Source of the DNA: Sepiola atlantica
Lineage: Eukaryota; Mollusca; Cephalopoda; Sepiida; Sepiolidae
Assembly: GCA_963556195.1 (NCBI GenBank)
Contig: OY744525.1
Coordinates: 43,519,076-43,583,075 of the forward strand
Length of the DNA: 64,000 nt
Reading direction: 5' to 3'
In this document: positions 33,860 to 45,208 of the stretch, in pieces
How the letters are laid out: the number at the start of each line of letters is the position of its first letter
How positions within the stretch are numbered: position 1 is the first letter of the stretch
Translations under genes and position numbers: made by a program
The notes under the pieces: model-generated
Databases searched by the model: none
What the model was told of the DNA's origin: nothing
What the model saw: the letters and a program-made list of their open reading frames with translations, nothing else

Positions 33860-36480
33860 TTCTAAAGAAGCATCCGGACTAAGACTCAATAGAAATACCC
33901 AGTTTATGATATTAAAGAAGTGGTCGGTCTATGTTTCTAAAAGAAGCACTCAGTCTGAGAACTAAGGAAATGCTCAGTTTGAGAAACGAACGAAGAATTT
34001 AAAGACGTGCTCGGTCTGAAGAACTAAATAAGTGCACAGTCCAAAGAATTAAAGAAATGCTCAGGAGCTAAAAAAGTGGTCTGCCTAAGGAACAAAAGAG
34101 ACTGTTAGTCTATAGAACTGAAATAGCGCTCAGTCTAAGAATCTAAAGAAATGTTTAGCTTGAGGAACTAAAGAAGTGGCTAGTGTGAGAAATTTAAGAA
34201 GTGGCCAGTCTAAGGAATAAACAAAGCTGTTGGTCTAAGGAACTAAAATAGCACCCGGTCTAAGAATCTAAAGATGTGATCGGTCTGAAGAAACTAAAGA
34301 AGCGCTCGGTCTAAGAATCTAAAGAAGTGTTAAGTTTGAGAAACTAAAAAAAGCGGCTAGTGGTCAGTCTAAAGAATGAAAGGAGCTGTTGGTCTAAGGA
34401 ACTAAAGAAGCGCCTGGTCTAAGAATCTAAAGATGTGCTCAGTCTGTGGAACTAAAGAAGCGCTTGGTCTAAGATACTAAAGAAGTGTCCAGTTTGAGGA
34501 ATTAAAGTGGCCAGTTTAAAGAACAAAAGAAGTTATTTGTATAAGAAACTAAAATAGCGATCGGTCTAAAAATCTAAAGAAGTGTTCTGTCTGAGGAACT
34601 AAAGAAGCGGCTAGTGTGAGGTATTAAAGAAGTGGCCAGTCTAAAGAATGAAAGAAGCTATTGGTCTAAGGAACTAAAGAAGCGCTTCGTCTAAGAATCT
34701 AAAGAAGTGTTCAGTTTGAGGAATTAAAGAAGTGGCCAGTCTAAAGAACAAAAGAAGCTATTTGTATAAGAAACTAAAATAACGATCAGTGTAAGAATCT
34801 AAAGATGTACTCGGTCTGAGGAAGTAAAGAAGTGCTCGGTCTAAAAATCTAAAGAAGTGTTCAGTTTTAGGAACTAAAGAAGCGGCTAGTGTGAGAAATT
34901 TAAGAAGTGGCCAGTCTAAGGAATTAAAAAAGCTGTTGGTATAAGAAACTAAAATAGCTGTCGGTCTAAGAATCTAAAGATCTGCTCGGTTTGAGGAACT
35001 GAAGAAGTGCTCGCTCTAAGAATCTAAAGAAGTGTTCAGTTTGAGGAACCAAAGAAGTGGCTAGTGTGAGGATTGAAAGAACCGACCAGTCTAAGGATCA
35101 AAAGAAGCTGGTGGTCTAAGGAACTAAAGAAGCGCTCGGTCTAAGAATCTAAAGAAGTGTTCAGTTTGAAGAACTAAAGAATCGGCTTGTGTGAGAAATT
35201 AAAGAAGTGGCCTGTCTAAGGAATAAAAGAAGCAGTTGGTCTAAGAAACTAAAATAGCTGTCGGTCTAAGAATCTAAGGAGTTGCTTAGTCTGAGGAGCT
35301 AAAGAAGCGGTCTGTTTAAGAATCTAAAGAAGTGTTCACTTTGAGGAACTAAATAAGCGGCTAGTGTTAAGATTAAAAGAACCTGCCAGTCTAAAGAACA
35401 AAAGAAGCTGTTGGGCTAAGAAACTAAAATAGCGATAGGTCTAAGAATCTAAAGAAGTGTTCGGTCTGAGGAACTAAAGAAGCGCCTGATCTAAGAATCT
35501 AAAGATGTGCTCGGTCTAAAAATCTAAAGTGTCTAATTTGACGAACTATAAAAGTGGCTAGTGTGAGCAATTAAAGAAGTGGACAATCTAAGCAACAAAA
35601 GGAGCCGTTTGTGTAAGGAACTAAAGTAGCGATCGGTCTAAAAATCTAAAGATGTGTTCAGTCTGGAGAACTAACATAGCGCTCGGTCAAAGAATCTAAA
35701 GATGTGCTCAGTCTGAGGAACTAAAGAAGTGCTTGGTCAAAGAATCTAAAGATGTGTTTTATTTGAGGAACTAAAGAAGCTGCTAGTGTGAGAAATTAAA
35801 TTAAAGAAGTGTCCAGTCTAAGGAACAAAAGAAGCTGTTGGTCTAAGAAACAAGAGAAGCTGTTTGTCTAAGAAACAAAAGAAGTAGTTGGTCTAAGGAA
35901 TGAAAGAGGAGGCCTGTCTAAAACACTTAAGAAGAATTCAGTCTAAGAAACAAAAAGAAGTATCAGATCTAAGGTGTTAGAGAATTGCTTGCCATAATGA
36001 ATAAAACAAGTGCTCACTGTAAAACACGAAAGAAGTGCTTGATCTTAAGCCATAAAGAAGCGTTAACTCTAATGCTCTAAAAAGAACTCATTTTAACATC
36101 CTTAAGAAAGCCTTCATCTAAAGAAGTTCTCAGTCTACGATTCTAAAGTGATTTGTCCAAGATTCCAAAGAAAAGCTTTCTGTAAAGTTTTAAAGAAGTG
36201 CTTGATCTAAGGCCCTCAAGAACTGCTTGATCTAAGATTCTAAAGAAGCATTTGGTCCATGTACTTTTAAGCACTTGATCTTAGGTACTAATAAAGCTGT
36301 TGTTCTAAGAATCTACGGAGGCATTTAGTTTAAGATCCTCAAGATACGCTTGGTCTTAGGCCCTAAAAAGGTGATTGGTCTTAGGTCCTAATCAAGCTGT
36401 CACTAAAACCCTAAATAAATGCTTGGTCTTAGATCCTATATAAATGCTCGGTTTTTTGTCCTCAATAAATACTTGTTTTA
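33860..36480. repeat. 25-bp satellite with higher-order structure in protocadherin intron 1
   Basis: About 100 imperfect copies of a 25-bp monomer of the form GGAACTAAAGAAGCGCTCGG followed by TCTAA. Monomer variants follow each other in a repeating order of mostly 5 or 7 (125 or 175 bp), e.g. a GTGTTCAGTTTGA type, then a CGGCTAGTGTGA type, then a GTGGCCAGTCTAA type, then a GCTGTTGGTCTAA type. The right third (after about 35900) is much more degenerate. 25 is not a multiple of 3 and stops are frequent, so it is non-coding. Confidence 0.92.
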
Positions 36481-37129
36481 AATAACTAATTTCTTTTTTT
36501 TATTAAATAAAAAAAGTCTATTTCTGAATTTTCCTTAAAAAAAGTTCTGATAACATTCAGCAAATTGTCTACATTATACTTATTATCGTATATTTCCTAT
36601 GATACTATGCGATCTCTTACTTTTAAATTGTTGGAACTCATAACAATTAAAAGTAATGACCTCAATTTTACAGTGACAAGTCTGGATCTGAAGATAATTA
36701 GTAAGATAAAGTTCAATATATTGAAAAGATTTTGAGTAACAAAAAAACAAACTAATTTAAAAGTCTGAAGATCAATATTCTGTAGCGGTGGTTTATATAG
36801 TGGACTATTTTATTAAAACGATAAAAAGCTTAGTTACAATGGCAGCAAATTATAAGTTAAAGTCAACAAAGACAATGAGGTTTATTAGAGTATTTAGATT
36901 CTGATGCATTCATTTGATAAAAATACAATGGTATATCAAATACTAATTGAAGTACACGTCAACACCGGGTTTCTTAAAACTTATTTTTCGGCACGTCAGT
37001 TTAAATAAAAGCATTATTTTTTTTAAACTTTAAATCGCCATAAAATAATTTAAAAGTACTATATCGACTAGAAATAACTGGAATGTTATAGAAAAAAAAA
37101 CAACAAAAAAAACCCTGAACTATTGGAAC

Positions 37130-37215
37130 TGAAGGCCTCTATCTAAAGAAATGCCCTGTCTACGGTTCTTAAGTGATTTGTCCAAGATTGTAAAGAAGTG
37201 CTTGCTGTAAGGCTC
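37130..37215. repeat. Detached fragment of the 25-bp satellite
   Basis: TCTATCTAAAGAAATGCCC..GTGATTTGTCCAAGATTG matches 36112-36200, at the degenerate end of the array 1 kb upstream. Confidence 0.75.
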
Positions 37216-37287
37216 GCAATAAAATATGATCTTTGTAGAAATATCTGGAATGCTACAGCATACACACACACACACACACAAAAAAAA

Positions 37288-37373
37288 ACAATTGTCGAGT
37301 GTGAGATTCGAACCCTGAAAAATGGCATAAAATATTGGAACTGAAGTTGAACGCTTTATCCACACAGCCACCA
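37288..37373 (-). repeat. tRNA-derived SINE head
   Basis: Minus strand: GGTGGCTGTGTGGATAAAGC (A box) to AGGGTTCGAATCTCACAC (B box) spaced as in a tRNA. A (GT)n run and AT-rich sequence follow. No intact tRNA fold expected. Confidence 0.65.
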
Positions 37374-38580
37374 ACCAATCAAACGAAAATAGTTTGTCTT
37401 TTTAACCTATTTAAACTATGTTTATGAGTTCGGTATAGGGATACAAAATTAAAAATCTGTTTCACCTCTCCAGATAAATCTAAAATAGTTCGATTGTCTA
37501 AAATAAATAGACATAAAGAATAGTTCTATGTTTATAAAAAAAATCAAAAGGGATGTCAAATACGTTCACTTATTTGACTAAAAAAAACAATTTTGACTTA
37601 TTTTTATGTTTATTTATTTTTTCTTATTAGTAAGGAAAACGTTCAGATTATAATAAGTATGTTGTTCGGTCAGCTAATAATAAGAAAGGTAACACTAAAA
37701 ATGTCGGAACATTTGTTTCTAATGTTATTTTACATACTTTTAATTTTTAAACAATGAGTTTTAAAAAAGTTTCAAGAACGTCTGACATCAATAAGGACAT
37801 CGGATCGAAGGTGTTGATTCCAAATCAGTTAGATCAACAATTTAATTGTGATGCCGCGATACATATACACACATAGACAACTTTGCTTTATATATATATA
37901 TAGATAACCAGGAAATATGATAATCAATAAGAATTCACCACGCAATTCTATTGGAATATTTCAAAACTGAATACAATCGATAAGCAGATGTGTGAAAATA
38001 AGCTCAATGTTTTTTTTTTATTAAAGCGAAATAGGTTCAGTAATTGGGATGAAGTAAAAAATAGCTTTTCATGTGATATTTTTTTTGCCTCTTTCAAAAT
38101 TACAGATGTTCTGAAACGCATTTACTTGCTAAAAATGAAGTCCAAAAATAGAAGATTTAAGAAACATTTTTAAAATAAAAATATAAAACTAAAACTTTCT
38201 TTTATTTATTCAGCAGTTACACAGAAAAATCTAAATCTCTCCCTCCTCTACTTTAAAATTGGTTTGTAATAACTAGAAGATGGCTAAAACAAGAGCCACC
38301 AATCTATCCGAAATGTTGAATTGAGGAATTATCATTTATAATATTTATTTTCAGACTGGTTTCTTTATCTTGGGTGCTATAGGTACAACAACAGGGCAAA
38401 TAGAGTGATGTATAAAAGCAAGTAATTGAAGCCATTTAGTAATTATGAGTTCAGTCTGGAGACAGAATATATGCCATCTACAAACACACGTACATATTTA
38501 TATATGTGTATGTATATATAATTATTGCATGCATATGCAGAATATCATAATTATTTCATGCATATACACATAATATATTG
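37374..38580. other. Intron 1, no gene seen
   Basis: AT-rich. The open frame 37988-38173 lacks motifs. Confidence 0.4.
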
Positions 38581-38613
38581 AGAAAGGAAGGATGAGGGTA
38601 ATCCGATGTAATG

Positions 38614-38790
38614 GGAAATGAAAAGGAAAAAACCAAAAGATGTTTTTTTATGTATTCATCAACGTTTCGTCTTTATTTGTAAGACTTCCTCAGGATGATA
38701 ATTATCATCCTGAGGAAGTCTTATAAATAAAGACGAAACGTTGATGAATATATAAAAATAACATCTTTTGGTTTTTCCTTTTCATTTCCC
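38614..38790. repeat. Large palindrome, CGAAACGTTGATGAAT family, copy 2
   Basis: Arms of about 85 nt meeting at GATGATAATTATCATC (38695-38710). Same half-unit as 30133-30330. Confidence 0.85.
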
Positions 38791-38839
38791 ACATAATATA
38801 TTATAATATATACACATGTATATACACATAATATTATAA

Positions 38840-38915
38840 TATATTGCATATATTTTTTCAGTGTTTACTTCAATAGTGCTAAATACATGAGTAGAGCTTA
38901 GTAGTATTATTAAAA
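38840..38915 (-). repeat. Dispersed repeat, GAGCTCTACTCA type
   Basis: Minus strand AGCTCTACTCATGTATTTAG then AAGTAAACACTGAAAAAATA matches the plus strand at 51843-51920. Confidence 0.6.
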
Positions 38916-38924
38916 TATATTTAT

Positions 38925-39045
38925 AGCAAGTAAGCTACACAGAAACATTAATGTTTCATTCCCGAAGGAAATCATCAGGCTAAATGACGATTTCCTTCAG
39001 GAATGAAACTTGAACATTTCTTTGTGGCTTATATATTGTCATACT
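38925..39045. repeat. Imperfect palindrome
   Basis: GAAGGAAATCATCAGG and its near-complement GATTTCCTTCAGGAATG flank a short centre, with outer arms AGCTACACAGAAACAT / TTTCTTTGTGGCTTA. Confidence 0.6.
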
Positions 39046-39429
39046 TCTGTACGTGATGTGATAAAAGGCGCCGATGAAGAGACGTTTTGGTATCATAAAA
39101 AAATGACAAAAAATAATGAACAATAAAATATTTCCAAAAAGTCTTGGAAGTGATCGTACACCGAACAGTAGTTGGTTTTGAATTATTGGAACAATGATCA
39201 AATTATATTGATCTCAACTAACATATAAGTAAAAATTTTGATTTAAACTGAAGAAAAAATATTTGTGTCTTATTGAACTGCATTGAGATTGTAGAGTTTT
39301 GGCTGATGTGAGATGTTTGTCGGAGATAGCCATTCTGTAGTAATGGCGCAGTGTCTATTCATCTGACTGGTCTTTGCTTGAGATGAAAAGGAAAAAAGGG
39401 TCATCAGAGTTCGTTCCAGTGAAGACAAA

Positions 39430-39511
39430 CATCTTTATAGAGAGAGAGAGATAGAGAGAGAGAGAGAGGGAGAGAGAGAGAGTGAGAGGGAGAGAGAGAG
39501 AGAGAGAGACA
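39430..39511. repeat. (GA)n microsatellite
   Basis: Interrupted GA repeat. Confidence 0.95.
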
Positions 39512-39921
39512 GATAATAATTCAATAAAATGTAAGACGGTTGTCTATGCCTCTAGAACATGAATACTTTTAATATTGAACCCCAAAGAGTTACTCATGAC
39601 ATTGTTTTTATATCTAAATGTTATTCTATTTTTGAATAATGATGAACGAATTCATGCGACACTTATTTTTATCTAATTTAGTCAGACATCCATCACTAAT
39701 TTGATCTCTGGTAACCCCAAATGAATTAGGAGAGAAACGAATTCCACAATTGAATTCCTCATAAGATTTTATGCTAGAAAAGTTGTATTTAATGCTGGTA
39801 CACAACTCCATTTTCACTTCTATTGCCAAACAGTCAGAGATACAGAGACATCATAAATATAGTATTTATAGGTTATAACAAGCTGTCTGACTCATTTGAG
39901 ACCACCATAGGCTCCCCCCCC

Positions 39922-40844
39922 CCCAGGGTGACAGCCTCTCACCGGTGCTCTTCACCTGCTACCTCGCTGTAGCACTCTCATCCGTCCGAGAAAGCTCTAA
40001 CAGGCCCAACCCACCAGTTTCCAGCCTGGGTCTGCCATTAGAAGTGGAATATGCAGACGACGTTGATTTCCTGGACGTAGAAAAGAAGCCTCTGGATCAG
40101 CTCCAGCCAATAGTAGCAGAGAAACTGAAAACGGACAATCTCTTCATGAACGAGATGAAAACAGAGTTTAGCCATGTATACCTTGCAGAAGTCACAAAGT
40201 TGGACCCACAAGGCTTGACCCTCCGTGGCAATGAGAGATGGCGCAAGAACAAGACCCTGGGCTCCCTGCTGTGCAGTACTACAGACGTCACAGCCCGCTG
40301 TATACATGACAATGTAGCGTTTCATTCATTACATGAACTCTGGAGCCGACGAACCAAGATTCCGTTGAAGACTAGATTCTGTCTCTATAACGTGTACTGC
40401 GTGTCCATCATGCTCTACAATAGAAACAGCTGGGCAATAACAAAAGCCATGCTTGACAAGCTGGATGCGTGCCACCGCAGACACCTCCGTTTCATCACAG
40501 GTCACTGCTGGCCGAAAAAACTTATTAGCAACAAGACACTATACGAGCTGTGCAACGAAAAACCCCTCTCCACAAAGGTCGCTGAACAAAGATGGTCTAT
40601 GTTAGGCCATGGCCTACGAATGGATTCAGACACTCCCGCATAGAGGGCACTAGACTTTGCCGTTACTGATTCGCAAGCCTACCAACCGCAACTAGAACGG
40701 CACTGCACAAATCTGCTGGGCACACTACGTGCTGACCTCAAGCAGGCGGGACTAGGACCACTACGTACAGCGAAACAACTTCATTGCCTACGACAATTTA
40801 CGCATGACAAGGCCAGATGGCCTGGGACTAGCATGGAGGACTGA
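39922..40844 (+). pseudogene. LINE reverse transcriptase, C-terminal half, second LINE type
   Basis: Starts inside RT motif QGDSLSPVLF (39926-39955), then the catalytic EYADD (40050-40064). A C-terminal region with WRKNKTLGSLL, YNRNSWAITK..LDACHRRHLR and LISNKTLYELCNEKPLS follows. The main frame stops at TAG (40641-40643), but the same frame continues to TGA at 40842-40844 with the expected C-terminal sequence (RALDFAVTD.., DKARWPGTSMED). The TAG is therefore a nonsense mutation. GC-rich compared with its surroundings. Related to the RTE-like RTs common in marine invertebrates; placement is by memory of motif wording. Truncated at its 5' end. Confidence 0.8.
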
Positions 40845-40899
40845 TTGCAGCTACAGGATGTCATTTGATTACCGTAGCTGCAGAACACAGTTTTAAAGA

Positions 40900-42204
40900 A
40901 GAAAAATATATATAACAATAATCACTTATGAAATTCCTTAAAATAGAAACTGAGATTTGCCGTGTTTGTGATCACAGTACTCAATATCAAAGTCAGTATT
41001 AACTCGAGAATTGTTTAAACATGAAACTCATGTGGATGAGTAAAACTTTTCTATATTTAGCTGATGAAAATAAAATGTTTTGATATGAAAATAATTCTCA
41101 CATTTTTCTTTATTAACAGATTATATCCTTTAAGATAGATTTACAAAAGTTTTTCAGAATATGATGGACGATGATTTATGGTAGGGTTTAAAGAGATACA
41201 ACTCTTATACAGACTTATAAAGTATAAGAATTCAAACCTCATTAACTGGAAAAAAGTTGATATTTAAATGTATTTTCTTATTTGCAAAATACAAGAACCC
41301 ATCTATAGATCAAAACTTTTCAGTTATCGATTCATTTTTTCTTTTTCATTAAAACTATATTCTCTGTAGAGTATTGTACATGATAGAAATAGTCTAATTA
41401 GAAAAAAAGTGAATAATGCAAGAAAACGTAATGAAGAATGAAATAAAAAAAGAAACCTGATCAATCTTTGACTGTAAAGGGTTCGCGGAAATTACGCAAT
41501 TAAAAAAAGAATATGTGTTATTTTTATTACTTTTAATTAAATTCCTTGAAGCCTCATTCAGAGACAAAAAATGTAATTCAATGAGTAAATAATGAAAAAT
41601 ACATGGCATATGTTGCTTTACAAAAATATAAATAGTTTCTCTCATTTTCTCTTTCTTTTACTGTCAACTCCGGTGCCTCGCTCTTTCTCTCTCTCTCTCG
41701 ACTGATATAACACCCTCTTTCTCACTTTTGTATATATCAACATGTGTGAATTATTCTCAATTTCAGCCACCGTCTGTACGCATTCCCCCCCCCCCCCCGC
41801 CGCATGTTCCATACCACTCCTCCTCCTCTTTTCTCTATGTGCATATGTATCTGCTGTTGGCTGCTACTGAAAAGTCACGATGAAAGGCAGTACGATTAAT
41901 AGATACAAGCGGTTATGTATATTAATATATAGATGTGTTCAAGGCTTTAAAACTGGTAATCACTGAAAAGAAATGATATTCTATCATTAATTCGTAAAGG
42001 AAATTATACCTACAAGATGTCACATTAATAAAGAGAGGAACATTTTAGAATGAGAACAGTTTTTTTTAGTTGTTTTGTAATTAACCGGAAGTGATTGATT
42101 GACCTAATGGATACCAGCACAAACTACCAAATTGGCTATGCTGAGTTCAAATCTTCTCAACGTTTTATGGGCATTCAAGCACTAATACTGTTGGAAAATG
42201 TATT
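40900..42204. other. Intron 1, no gene seen
   Basis: AT-rich. Includes a 120-bp repeat at 41640-41763 (CTTTTACTGTCAACTC..CAACATGTGTGAATTATT) that recurs at 45694-45813, and a C-run at 41786-41798. Confidence 0.55.
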
Positions 42205-42404
42205 GATCCACAATTTCACCACAGCTGTGGGTAAAATAGAAATTAGTTTTAAATAAATTGTATACAATCAATCGTTTGCAATACCTATTCTGTTTTGGCA
42301 TTATGATTCACAATTTCACCACAGCTGTGGGTAAAATAGAAATTTGTTTTAAATAAATTGTATACAATCAATCGTTTGCAATACATATTGTGTTTTGACA
42401 TTAT
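42205..42404. repeat. Exact-length tandem duplication, 2 x 100 bp
   Basis: 42205-42304 and 42305-42404 differ at only a handful of positions (GATCCACAATTTCACC vs GATTCACAATTTCACC). Confidence 0.95.
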
Positions 42405-42431
42405 ATAATATGCAATATATGGCATAATCAT

Positions 42432-42700
42432 GTTGACACACCGGTTCTCATTAGATCACTAGAGTTAAGCGACGTTGAGCCTGGTCAGTACCAGATGGGT
42501 GACCAATTGGGAATACCAAGCGCTATATATGTATACAGGTGTGGTGATCCGTCTACATATCCAGCCATTAGAAAAAACATGACAAGTAACCGCAGCACCT
42601 CTGGAGCTCGGAATTTGTCAACGTTACACCTATGCCTGCTGGCATAGAATGTCTCAATTGAATTGATAACCCCACCAGGGCTGATTGTTGATTTGCCATA
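42432..42700 (+). repeat. 5S-rRNA-derived SINE (SINE3-like)
   Basis: 42434-42528 matches 5S rRNA from CACCGGTTCTC through the internal pol III control region (GAGTTAAGCGACG, TACCAGATGGGTGACC) to GGGAATACCAAGCGCT. The first about 25 nt of 5S are missing and several bases differ. An unrelated tail with CAGCACCTCTGGAGCTCG follows to about 42700. A retroposon, not a working 5S gene. Confidence 0.82.
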
Positions 42701-43048
42701 AAACTATTTTAGTAAAATATTTTCGATATCCTCACCAAACTGTGGCATACTTTCTACCAATATAAACCAGATATATGCTAATGAGGCATAAGTATTCTAT
42801 TTAAATGAACCATATAAATCTTTCTGTGTTTCATTTGTGTATGTCAATTATGTGAATCATGGAACTAGTTACCATTTTGAATTTGCTTTTCCTATGAAGC
42901 AATATGTTCATGTTTAAGAGAGCAAGCTGAAAAGTAGTAGGTGTATCAATTAAGTGCCAATAAAAATGAATATACTGTGTGGAACTGTCTATAGAGACCA
43001 ATAAAAAGATGGAAGATAGCCAAGCTAATAGTATACCTAACAGAGAGA

Positions 43049-43050
<2 letters not shown>

Positions 43051-43131
<81 letters not shown>
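43051..43131. repeat. (TA)n microsatellite
   Basis: About 40 units. A second (TA)n tract is at 43248-43279. Confidence 0.95.
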
Positions 43132-43134
<3 letters not shown>

Positions 43135-43244
43135 TATAAAACAGAGGCTGAAGAGAGTCCGATAAAGAGATCTTTTATAAGTCCCCTTTGCTAGAATTTG
43201 AAACCGACGGTATCGATGTTGTTCTAATCTTCTGAAATACAAAC

Positions 43245-43281
<37 letters not shown>

Positions 43282-43315
43282 CATAAACATATATCAACTT
43301 ACAAAGAAGTTAATT

Positions 43316-43415
43316 ATGATTGAATGATAATAAACCAGTTAAATGGCTCAATTTGAACTGCTTTTGAGCATCAAGACCGAATGCTATTAGGTTTCAATCT
43401 TGAACTACTACCATG
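43316..43415 (-). pseudogene. Protocadherin relic with large internal deletion
   Basis: Bases 43319-43362 match 55979-56022 (cadherin repeat 6 of the receptor exon) with only a few mismatches. Bases 43373-43410 match the part of repeat 1 around 57690-57730. Both matches are in the same orientation as the gene and in the same order along the minus strand, so nearly all of repeats 1 to 6 has been deleted between them. The relic lies in intron 1. It is too short to code for anything, and shows that another protocadherin exon once existed here. Confidence 0.6.
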
Positions 43416-44194
43416 ATTTCGGATTTGTAGTTTTTGTTTTATTTTAACCTACTCAGTTCACTTTATACCTTTTTGGTTTGGTTTGTCTGTTCAACAGCAA
43501 CCCTTATTGTGTTATTTAATGCCGAAACACAACACCTATTATAAACGATGCATCGTATATAATTAATTGAACACAAGTTGCTATTTTACTCATAAGAGTA
43601 CAGGTTTGTAATCTTTTCATAATAGTATTAGTGCATAAATGGCCATAATAGATCCGACACAATTTGAACTCGACATATTCGGTTAAATAGGATGTACTGG
43701 TATCTATTAGGCCAATCACGCACACCCTCATACTTTTTTTATGTTTTGGTCAATTCTTGTCTTGCCTTGTTCTAGTCTAGTCAATTACCTTCTGAATAGT
43801 TGATTTTGTTACTCATTGAATTCAGTATAATAGTGTCTACCTATTTCAAAAGAAGAAAGCAAACATAGGAACGAACAATATCATTGAAATTTAAAAACAA
43901 AAACCCAGAAACCCACTTGAGATGAAGACAAATGTTCAAAAAGCTTGAAAAAAAAAGAACATTTACTTCAAGCGATGCTTTCTAATAGTAAACTACCATT
44001 ATATTAAAAATTTAGGATGGGAATAACATACAAACGGCATTTAAAAAGACATTTATGAATACCATTTGTGAGTTACGAGATTTTCAAGCAAAACCCATTG
44101 ATAAAATGAGACACTTTCATGAAATAAGTATTATGTAAAAAAAAAGCAAGCAGCAGGGGAGTCGGAGTACTAAATAAGTATATATATAGTGAAT
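43416..44194. other. Intron 1, no gene seen
   Basis: AT-rich, no recognised domain. Confidence 0.4.
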
Positions 44195-44492
44195 ATCAGC
44201 CCCGGGCCTTTGTCTGTGGGTTTATCGTGTGCAGTTCTAGTAGGTCCACCCTCCCAGGATTTGCCTCCCCTCTTTGGGAAGGAGTAAGTTTATTGCTTAC
44301 TGCCTGAGCCGCCACTATCGGGGAATGCCGAAGAGGCTGCCCAGGCAATTTTTAATGGCCAGAGTGCTCACCTTCTCGGGCGCTGGCTTTTCAAGCCCCA
44401 CTTTCCCGACCCGACCTTGGGTCACATCTTACCTTGTGGGAGTAAGATAAAACTGGCCTTGTGCCTAACCTCCTGGGGAGGAGGTAAATAAT
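44195..44492 (+). repeat. U2-family repeat tail without head, copy F
   Basis: Tail part only (CAGTTCTAGTAGGTCCACCC through CTCCTGGGGAGGAGGTAAAT), diverged; truncated inside the hairpin block. No U2 head. Confidence 0.8.
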
Positions 44493-44590
44493 ACTATCTA
44501 TAAGTACCAATAAAAAAGATGGGAAACTGTCAAGCCAATATTATGCTCAACAGAAAGAAAAATCATACGCATTAGTATCTATATTAAATA

Positions 44591-45208
44591 CTAGCGGAAC
44601 CCGTCGCCCGGCGTTGCACGGGAGAAAGTACTACCTATTGCATGACGTCGAATAAAAAAAGATACGGTCTATTGTTTTTTCTTCCGTGTTGGCGAATGTT
44701 TTAAATTTTAAAAAAAAAGAAAAAAGTGGTAGAGTAGAATGGGATCGAACGCTAAAACTGGCGATCATGAAACCTGCCTTCTTAACGACTGTGCTACGGT
44801 TCCGGGTTAAAAATACATTTGAAAATAGGCCAATTAACCTAAGCTTGATTATTGGCATGCGTGTTAAATTAATACCAGCCAAATAATAAATAACAACGGG
44901 TGTTTTGTGAAAATCAAACTGTGTTTATTAGTTCCCGGTGTCGATGAGTGTAGTCACAGTACAGAATTGTTAGGGAGAAAAGTTTTTGCTACCACCTATA
45001 TGGAGTTGGTTTGTCGGAGAGCCGTAGATGCTGGGCCAAATGTAATATTTAGTGTTAGCTAGAAAAAAATAATAACAATTTTACTAAAACATGCTCAAGT
45101 GAATAAGTGTAATATAATGGTGAGTTTAGTAGCATGTGATGCATGTGGTTATTTTCCTATTCTCCGAGAAGGTACAGGGGAAAAATCGTCTCTACTTTAT
45201 ATATAAGA
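44591..45208 (-). mobile_element. Non-autonomous Helitron 4 with tRNA-like insert
   Basis: Minus strand starts TCTTATATATAAAGTAGAG (45208) and ends with stem CCCGTGCAACGCCGGG, then CGACGGGTTCCGCTAG (44591). Between A and T. Minus-strand bases 44812-44738 look tRNA-like (CCGTAGCACAGTCGTTAAGA ... GCGTTCGATCCC), similar to the module in Helitron 1. 618 bp, no proteins. Confidence 0.72.

Noticed and set aside
33860..36480. CRISPR array
   Set aside because: Direct contiguous 25-bp degenerate monomers without unique spacers, in animal DNA: a satellite.
40038..40325. Minus-strand frames over the LINE RT
   Set aside because: Shadow of the plus-strand RT frame with its YADD motif.
42432..42530. Functional 5S rRNA gene
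   Set aside because: Lacks the first about 25 nt, has several substitutions, and is fused to an unrelated tail.
42946..43242. 98-codon minus-strand frame
   Set aside because: Mostly translated (TA)n.
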